A stretch of DNA of 64,000 bases. It comes from Clostridium senegalense JC122. Lineage in GTDB: Bacteria > Bacillota > Clostridia > Clostridiales > Clostridiaceae. A program made the translations under genes and the position numbers. Where the stretch lies: the NCBI RefSeq assembly GCF_000285575.1, contig NZ_HE611050.1, positions 893,741 through 957,740 of the forward strand, read 5' to 3'. Shown piece by piece: positions 59,707 to 64,000 of this stretch (positions are counted from its first letter, which is position 1; each line of letters starts with the position of its first letter). The notes under the pieces are model-generated. The model saw only the letters and a list, made by a program, of their open reading frames with translations, did no database searches and was not told where the DNA came from.

Positions 59707-59928
59707 AAATTACAAACTCCCTTCTAAATATGTTTAATTGTCTATTATATATATATAAATTTTAGACAAATCTAAAATCATTAAGAACTAATCTAGATTA
59801 TGAACTTAATCATCTACCAATTAACACTACATTTTTATTATATCCTATAGCCATTAAACTTATTCATAAAAACAACATCTTTTATCTATAAAAGGAAACT
59901 TATAATTTAATTAACTTATTATATAATA

Positions 59929-60495
59929 TTATACTACTAAGGATAATATTAAAGATTTTATAAATTTAAGATTTTCACATTTTTTTTCTGGATACATAGC
60001 AAGGCATTTAGTAATTTGCAGTATTAATGTATATCCTAATCTTTCATTTACATCTTCAATGTTGTTAAAACAAGCTTTTTTAGTTAAAGGCTCAAATATT
60101 TGTTTAATATTGCAAACAATTGTATCATTTATATTCATCATCTCTTTTGCCTTATTGCTATTAAATATATATTTTTGTTGTATATAAAAACCTAAGCCTT
60201 TTCTATTTTCAATATCATCATATAATATTTCAATTTGTACTTCTAATCTTTCTTTATCAGTTAAATTCTCCATTTTACTTTCTTCTATCTTCTTAAAAGT
60301 TTCTTTCCATGACTTATCTAATATATCCATAAACAATTCCATTTTACTACTATAATAATTATAAAATGTTCCTACTGCCATACCACATTCTTTTGCAATA
60401 AGCTTTATATCTACCCCATCATACCCTTTTTCTGAAAATAGTTTAAAAGTCTTTTTTCGTATAATTTCATCTAAATTTTTAATAATTTTTGGCAT
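59929..60495 (-). CDS. TetR family transcriptional regulator
   Basis: A 188-residue dimeric repressor. The N-terminal HTH (about 10-55) is TFKLFSEKGYDGVDIKLIAKECGMAVGTFYNYYSSKMELFMDILDKSW, followed by a helical ligand domain. The AKECGMAVGTFYNYY recognition helix is similar to the TetR gene at 44650-45197, so the two are probably related paralogues. ATG 60495 has AGAGGAGATAC upstream. There is no obvious transporter neighbour; the target is unknown. A long intergenic gap with repeats lies upstream. Confidence 0.92.
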   Translation of the reverse strand: MPKIIKNLDEIIRKKTFKLFSEKGYDGVDIKLIAKECGMAVGTFYNYYSSKMELFMDILDKSWKETFKKIEESKMENLTDKERLEVQIEILYDDIENRKGLGFYIQQKYIFNSNKAKEMMNINDTIVCNIKQIFEPLTKKACFNNIEDVNERLGYTLILQITKCLAMYPEKKCENLKFIKSLILSLVV

Positions 60496-60759
60496 AGTAT
60501 CTCCTCTTTTACTTTAAAATACGCTTTTTAAAAATAATATGTATTTGGACAACTAATTAAAATTAATATTTTTTTAATAATCAGCAGATTATTTTAGTTA
60601 AAAGTTAATAGTTGTGGTGATTGTTACTCACTATGTTCTTAATAATAATAAACATACTTTTTAGGACCAGCTTTGATTGTTCTAGGTTTTATTTACATCT
60701 TTTCAATTTTATTTTTAAAATAACTTGAGGAAAATAAATTTCAGTGATCCTACTATTCT

Positions 60760-60976
60760 TGTTACAGTTGTAAACTTTGGATATAACTTCAGTTAACTTT
60801 ATATTCAAAATTCAACGTTTAATTTTTATATATTTAAAGAAACTGATTCTAAGTTTCATCCATTACTTTTAACTCTTAGCTCTTAACTTTTAACTAACTA
60901 TAGTTATACTTGTTTTTCTTAACTGATAACAAAATTTTTATGAATAAATTTAAATATGATATTATTTCCCTATATA
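60760..60976. repeat. diverged type 1 element carrying a type 2 repeat
   Basis: The left part keeps type 1 motifs (AACTTTGGATAT, then AAAATTCAAC) and the right end ATTTCCCTATATA matches the type 1 terminus. Between them lies a block shared with 1170-1300: GAAACTGATTCTAAGTTTCATCC, then CTTAACTTTTAACTAACTATA (60838-60905). This looks like a type 1 copy interrupted by a type 2 repeat, though divergence makes the borders unsure. No gene is seen elsewhere in 60496-61160. Confidence 0.45.
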
Positions 60977-61162
60977 AGATTTCATAAGATTATAATAGTA
61001 GTAAATGAATATAACTTTCCCATTTTCACTACAAGTATATTGCTTAGATATATAATAGTCAACTTAAGAAAAACAATAATTATTGCATTTAAAAGTTATA
61101 TATTAATATGTACTTAAAATATTGTTATATATTAATTATTTGCTTAAATTTAAATAAAAAAA

Positions 61163-61199
61163 TGCATCAAAATAAAACTAAATTTTATTCTAATACATT
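61163..61199 (-). terminator. terminator of MarR gene
   Basis: Imperfect hairpin between AATGCATCAAAATAAAA and TTTTATTCTAATACATT, just beyond the reconstructed MarR stop; T-run on the minus strand. Confidence 0.65.
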
Positions 61200-61207
61200 A
61201 CAGATTA

Positions 61208-61620
61208 CTAACTTAAGTTTTTAACTATTTTAAATAATACTGATTGAAATATTTCTTTTTCATCTTGTTTTATATTTAAAAAACACTGCTTATCGAATTC
61301 TTCAAATAAATTAAAAATTTCATTCTTTATAGAGTGAGCTTTCTCTGTAAGAAATATTCTACTAACTCTTAAATCTTCACTATCTATTTTTTAACTATAA
61401 AGCCTGACTTCTCCATTCTATTTACCATTTTAGTCATTGTTGCCGGAGTAACTGAAAGCTTCTCACATAACTCTTTTTGTCTTACTCCTTCATTTTTATA
61501 TAAAACCATTATAAGAGACGGTTGTCCTCTATATAAACCTAATTTAATTAATTCTTCATCTAATTTTTTAAAAGTTTTATTAGCAACTCTTAAATACTCC
61601 GATATTAAATTTTCTTCCAT
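61208..61620 (-). CDS. MarR family regulator (single-base break)
   Basis: The open frame from ATG 61620 stops after 78 residues, just past the winged-HTH (VRQKELCEKLSVTPATMTKMVNRMEKSGFIVKK). One extra A in the A6 run (61387-61392) continues it as KIDSEDLRVSRIFLTEKAHSIKNEIFNLFEEF to a stop at 61208. This supplies the MarR wing (DLRVSRIFLTEKA) and C-terminal dimer helix, about 137 residues, normal for the family. GGAGGAATAAAATT precedes the start. MarR proteins repress drug-efflux or stress genes; the target is unknown, likely including its own promoter. Confidence 0.87.
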
Positions 61621-61641
61621 AATTTTATTCCTCCACTTTAA

Positions 61642-61653
61642 TTAGTCAACTAA
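61642..61653 (-). promoter_or_regulatory. inverted repeat in the MarR promoter, likely operator
   Basis: TTAGTCAACTAA (arms TTAGT / ACTAA) lies 22 bases before the start codon of the MarR gene; MarR proteins usually bind such short AT-rich palindromes and repress themselves. Confidence 0.5.
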
Positions 61654-61659
61654 ATTGTA

Positions 61660-62080
61660 CTTTAGATAACTTATAAATTTAATACAACTTTCATATATTG
61701 AAACAAATTCTAATCTAGTTTCATTCTTTAGGAATTAAAATCTTCTGCCTATAAAATAAAAAACAATTTTATATTCCTATATTATATGATATCTTTTAAC
61801 AAACAAATATTCAAATATATTTTTTGTAAACTTTTTTTATCAATATTAAATTTAATTTAAATATTTTAAACTTTTTTAATTTTTTCTTCATCATACTTTA
61901 ATTTAATGTAATTTTAACCAAAACATTTTTATTACCTTAATTTATAATTTAAAATATAATATAAAGTTTTAAATTGGCTTTTAAAATTATTTACTTCAAC
62001 CCTTAAATATTTAAAGAGTAATATATGCTCATAAACCTTTTAGAATTATGTATAAATTTAAATTCAAAATTCCTTCTATA
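61660..62080. other. AT-rich intergenic region
   Basis: About 420 bases between the MarR promoter and the BI-1 gene end; nothing recognisable besides A/T tracts, and no clear terminator for the BI-1 gene. Confidence 0.35.
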
Positions 62081-62088
62081 TGTGTGTT

Positions 62089-62829
62089 TTAATCTCTAGA
62101 ACTCTGAAGTAATTTTGAAATTAACTGAACTATTTCTATATATAACCATATAAGTGTTACAAGTAACCCAAAAGCAGAATACCATTCCATATACTTAGGT
62201 GCACCGTATTGAACATTTTTTAAGATAAAATCATAATCTAATATTAAACTAAAAGATGCCAGTGTCACTACTAGTACACTAAATCCTATTCCTATAGTTC
62301 CACCTCCATATATAGGTAAATAAATTCCAAATATAGATAATATAAATGACAGTATATATAATAAAAAAACTGATGTTATACCTATAGTTACCCCTTTTCT
62401 AATTTTTCCAGCTAATGTTGGTGTTCTTCTATATATAAGCAATGTAGCTATCGCCACTGCAAAGGTTAAGCAAGTAGCAGAAAATACTATACCTGGATAA
62501 TTAGATTCCATCACCATAGAAAAACTCGCTAATAATACCCCTTCAAACATAGCATATAAAATTGATGTTACATTTGCAATTTTAGGTATAAAACTAGTTA
62601 ATATAGATAATATAACTGCTGCTATAGATGATATAATAAGCAAACTATTGAAATCTGAAGTACCCTCTTTTAATACAGACCAGGTAGTTCCAAAAGAAGT
62701 TACTGTTATACCTATTAAAATTAATGATTTAATTATAGTTGAAGAAACTCTCATAGTTTTATTATTGTAACCTGTTTTTGATTTTTCAAATCCACTAGTT
62801 ATAAAAGGATTAGAGTTTACTCTTTTCAT
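62089..62829 (-). CDS. Bax inhibitor-1/YccA family membrane protein
   Basis: A 246-residue membrane protein with seven hydrophobic segments after a soluble N-terminus (MKRVNSNPFITSGFEKSKTGYNNKTMRVSS). The segments TSILYAMFEGVLLASFSMVMESNYPGIVF and the C-terminal YDFILKNVQYGAPKYMEWYSAFGLLVTLIWLYIEIVQLISKL match the YccA-like clade, with the Asp and Glu positions associated with a pH-sensitive Ca2+ leak in the bacterial homologue BsYetJ. AAGGAGTGATT precedes ATG 62829. It is monocistronic. Its cellular role is not settled. Confidence 0.92.
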   Translation of the reverse strand: MKRVNSNPFITSGFEKSKTGYNNKTMRVSSTIIKSLILIGITVTSFGTTWSVLKEGTSDFNSLLIISSIAAVILSILTSFIPKIANVTSILYAMFEGVLLASFSMVMESNYPGIVFSATCLTFAVAIATLLIYRRTPTLAGKIRKGVTIGITSVFLLYILSFILSIFGIYLPIYGGGTIGIGFSVLVVTLASFSLILDYDFILKNVQYGAPKYMEWYSAFGLLVTLIWLYIEIVQLISKLLQSSRD

Positions 62830-62985
62830 ACAATCACTCCTTACTACGATTAATCAAACTAACTTGTAATAATCATTAATAACCCTATCCATTTTCATTA
62901 TTCTTATTCTTTTAACTTTTAAATATGAAGCTATGAAGCATAAATTTAAAATTCTATATTTGTTTTATATCATAAGATATTTTAA

Positions 62986-63020
62986 CAAATAACACCATAA
63001 TAATTAATTACGATGTTATT
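62986..63020 (-). terminator. terminator of RelA/SpoT-domain gene
   Basis: Hairpin CAAATAACA / TGTTATTTG with A/T-rich loop, 30 bases after the gene end; T-rich tail on the minus strand. Confidence 0.6.
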
Positions 63021-63049
63021 TGCAAAATTTTCTTTATAATCAACTTATA

Positions 63050-64000
63050 CTATTCATCAACTTCTAATAATATTTTATTTAATATCATTTGTTCATATAC
63101 ATCTTTTTCTTTTTCCCATTTTTCAAAACTAATTATATTTTTACATAGCATAAATACCATTTCTTCTATTACATTATTTATCTTACATATATTTTTTTCA
63201 TATATAAAACTTATAGATGTAGCCTTGCCAAAAGCATTTGCTATTATATTTAACATCTCACATTTTATGTATTCACTTTCTTCTTTAGTAAAATTATCAT
63301 TTAGTTGACAGAATCCTTCATTATTATAAAATCTATACTCCATATATTGTATAAATCTTTCAAAATCTTCTGCATTACTTCCTAATTCTATTTCAAAAAG
63401 AATTTTAAAAAATATATTCCAATGAAAATCAATATTTATAACATTTAATAACTTGTTTCCAAATTTCTCACAAAATTTACTTTCAAAATTTATATCTCTA
63501 TCAAATTCTAACTCTCTACCAAAATCAATATTATTCTTACTTATTTCATTTACTCTAGATAACATATTAATAAGGGTTTGATTATAATCCTGAAAATCTT
63601 TTGCATTGCTGCTTCTAAATATATAATTTACAATCACATCGGAAGATGTTTTAAAGTCAACTATAAATCCTATACTATTTTTCATCTGATTAGAGAAAGA
63701 ATCATATATAATTTTAGACAACATAGTTTCTATTTGTTTTTTTCTTACATCTAAATCTGCAGTGTTGGATTTAGCTGAATGATTATATACTACTGCTAAT
63801 TGATTATCAATCATGCATAAATGTTTTTTATAGATGTTAATATATTTTTTAGAAACTCATCACCTAACATATAATTTTTATTTTTATATATTACTTTATG
63901 TTCAATTTCACCCCAGAACATATTTACAAGAGATTTAATTTGAAGTTCAAATTTATATTTAACTTTATCATTTTCATATATTCCATCTATTTTATATATT
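63050..64000 (-). CDS. RelA/SpoT-domain protein, C-terminal part at the window edge (single-base break)
   Basis: The gene enters from the right edge. The upstream frame reads YKIDGIYENDKVKYKFELQIKSLVNMFWGEIEHKVIYKNKNYMLGDEFLKNILTSIKN. The block ELQIKSL...FWGEIEHKVIYK is the C-terminal half of the RelA/SpoT (p)ppGpp synthetase domain. It leaves frame at the A6 run 63824-63829; one extra A gives TSIKKHLCMIDNQLAVVYN and continues into the 254-residue frame ending at 63050, a helical C-terminal domain without known motifs. Probably a stand-alone synthetase-like enzyme. Whether catalytic residues are intact cannot be seen here. Confidence 0.72.

Overview
The window is 64 kb of very AT-rich, low-GC Firmicute chromosome. 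Strong AGGAGG-type ribosome sites, intrinsic terminators after most transcription units, two T-box leaders, an adenosylcobalamin-type ribonucleotide reductase, a YjjI glycyl-radical enzyme, a clostridial-type 2[4Fe-4S] ferredoxin and a thiolase all point to an anaerobic Clostridium sensu stricto. The species cannot be fixed from the sequence alone. No prophage, insertion sequence or CRISPR array was seen.

Layout. 0-12 kb: the edge of an AIR-synthase-like gene, a flavin reductase, NAD synthetase, a chromate-transporter pair, YaaR, an MFS carrier, a Ca2+-type P-ATPase, CvfB and a gamma carbonic anhydrase. 12-19 kb: class II ribonucleotide reductase (nrdJ) behind putative NrdR boxes, then a response regulator/histidine kinase/lipoprotein operon. 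19-29 kb: an SDR reductase, ferredoxin, YitT, a YtxH/DUF948-like pair, a methyltransferase, asnS under T-box control, and the YjjI/YjjW glycyl-radical pair. 29-39 kb: phosphoesterase, BirA, an HD protein, two VanW-family surface proteins, a sigma/anti-sigma pair and thiolase. 41-44 kb: a compact flavin-based extracellular-electron-transfer-like cluster (EetB-like, EetA-like, FMN-binding lipoprotein, ApbE). 44-56 kb: a TetR regulator, a large TPR/dynamin-like protein of unknown role, cysK-cysE under a cysteine T-box, xpt under an unusual purine riboswitch, an FtsH-type protease, a YhgE/Pip membrane protein and six tRNAs. 56-64 kb: proC, regulators, an aromatic-acid-exporter-like protein, a BI-1 family protein and the start of a RelA/SpoT-domain gene at the edge.

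Two features run through the whole window. First, twelve genes are broken by a single-base shift, each located at a run of A or T. In every case a one-base correction joins two reading frames into one family-like protein. Many are housekeeping genes, so homopolymer sequencing error is the most likely cause, although nadE carries a textbook -1 slippery heptamer exactly at its break. Second, a family of ~158-bp interspersed elements has TATAGGG-like inverted ends and a conserved hairpin with compensatory base changes. One copy supplies the stop codon of the ytxH-like gene. A second, shorter repeat appears near both ends of the window.
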